Shown: positions 16,520 through 16,644 of the stretch, piece after piece
Layout of the letters: each line of letters starts with the position of its first letter
How positions within the stretch are numbered: the first letter of the stretch is position 1
From: Gelatiniphilus marinus
Lineage (GTDB): Bacteria > Bacteroidota > Bacteroidia > Flavobacteriales > Flavobacteriaceae
DNA length: 16,644 nucleotides
NCBI RefSeq assembly: GCF_042678305.1
Contig: NZ_JBHUDT010000012.1
Direction: 5' to 3' (one strand)
Notes under the pieces: generated by a model
What the model saw: the letters and a program-made list of their open reading frames with translations, nothing else
Database searches by the model: none
What the model was told of the DNA's origin: nothing
Made by a program: the position numbers and the translations under genes

Positions 16520-16644
16520 GCATGTCCGTAAACTGCCCTAAAGTCAAATATATTTCGTATATTTAATTGATATTAAAAGAGTTATCTATGAATATATTTA
16601 GTTTTGGAGTTCATTTTACAGATGAAGCGAGCTGTCGATTGCAT
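16520..16644 (+). mobile_element. Left end of an IS1595-like insertion sequence (partial)
   Basis: From about 16516-16530 the sequence no longer encodes receptor and instead leads into a plus-strand transposase start. The exact terminus cannot be set without the other end. Candidates begin near GCATGTCCGTAAACTGCCC (16520-16538). The element continues past the window edge, so the opposite inverted repeat and target duplication are not visible. Confidence 0.65.
16588..16644 (+). CDS. IS1595-family transposase, N-terminus only
   Basis: ATG at 16588 opens 19 codons that run off the window: MNIFSFGVHFTDEASCRLH. The F-x-DEASC-R pattern with a cysteine at residue 16 resembles the start of IS1595 (ISXO2-like) transposases, where it precedes a zinc-ribbon and a DDE-type catalytic domain. 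A purine-rich AAAAGAG lies 8 bp upstream of the ATG. It is the only plus-strand gene in the window and points away from the receptor remnant. The catalytic part is outside the window, so whether the transposase is intact is unknown. Confidence 0.65.
   Translation, partial: MNIFSFGVHFTDEASCRLH

Overview
The window looks like chromosomal DNA of an AT-rich member of the Flavobacteriaceae or a close Bacteroidota relative. Supporting signs are a SusC/XusA-type TonB-dependent receptor with a carboxypeptidase-D-like N-terminal extension, a lipoprotein with acidic residues after its cysteine (a surface-export signature), weak or absent Shine-Dalgarno sequences, and TAA or TAG stops throughout. Every gene is on the minus strand except the start of a transposase at the right edge, so the genes read right to left.

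Left block (about 1-7800): signalling and surface-sugar genes. Reading leftward there is an Rcp1/CheY-like receiver protein (7786-7376), a cytoplasmic triple-PAS histidine kinase (6878-4899) and a second cytoplasmic histidine kinase that carries a C-terminal Hpt domain but no receiver domain (4813-3443). These are followed by UDP-glucose 6-dehydrogenase and UDP-glucuronate decarboxylase as a two-gene operon (2985-656) that would make UDP-glucuronate and UDP-xylose for polysaccharide synthesis. A second stand-alone receiver (489-112) closes the block with a good terminator. The kinases and output-less receivers could form a split phosphorelay. The ugd-uxs pair is flanked by two 17-bp direct repeats.

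Boundary (about 8100-8340): a sequence matching the 3' end of a minus-strand tRNA-Pro gene (8177-8189) with a terminator-like hairpin behind it (8121-8150), but no tRNA body. This is what a displaced attachment site of a tRNA-targeted island would look like, and the island would lie to the right.

Right block (8488 to the end): a five-gene iron/siderophore-uptake operon resembling the XusABC xenosiderophore system of Bacteroides. Its members are a TonB-dependent receptor, a DUF4374 surface lipoprotein (XusB-like), a periplasmic ankyrin-repeat protein, a periplasmic DUF2271 protein with a perfect ApbE-type flavinylation motif, and an inner-membrane PepSY protein fused to a flavodoxin and a ferredoxin-reductase-like NAD(P)H/FAD module. 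Together the last two suggest an electron path from cytoplasmic NAD(P)H through FAD, FMN and membrane haems to a covalent periplasmic flavin, which could reduce ferric siderophore delivered by the receptor and lipoprotein. The receptor gene is broken twice: an in-frame TGA replaces what is probably a glycine codon at 15775-15777, and its 5' end is replaced by an insertion sequence whose IS1595-like transposase begins at 16588 on the plus strand. The four downstream genes remain open, so the damage is probably recent, or these genes still have a use.
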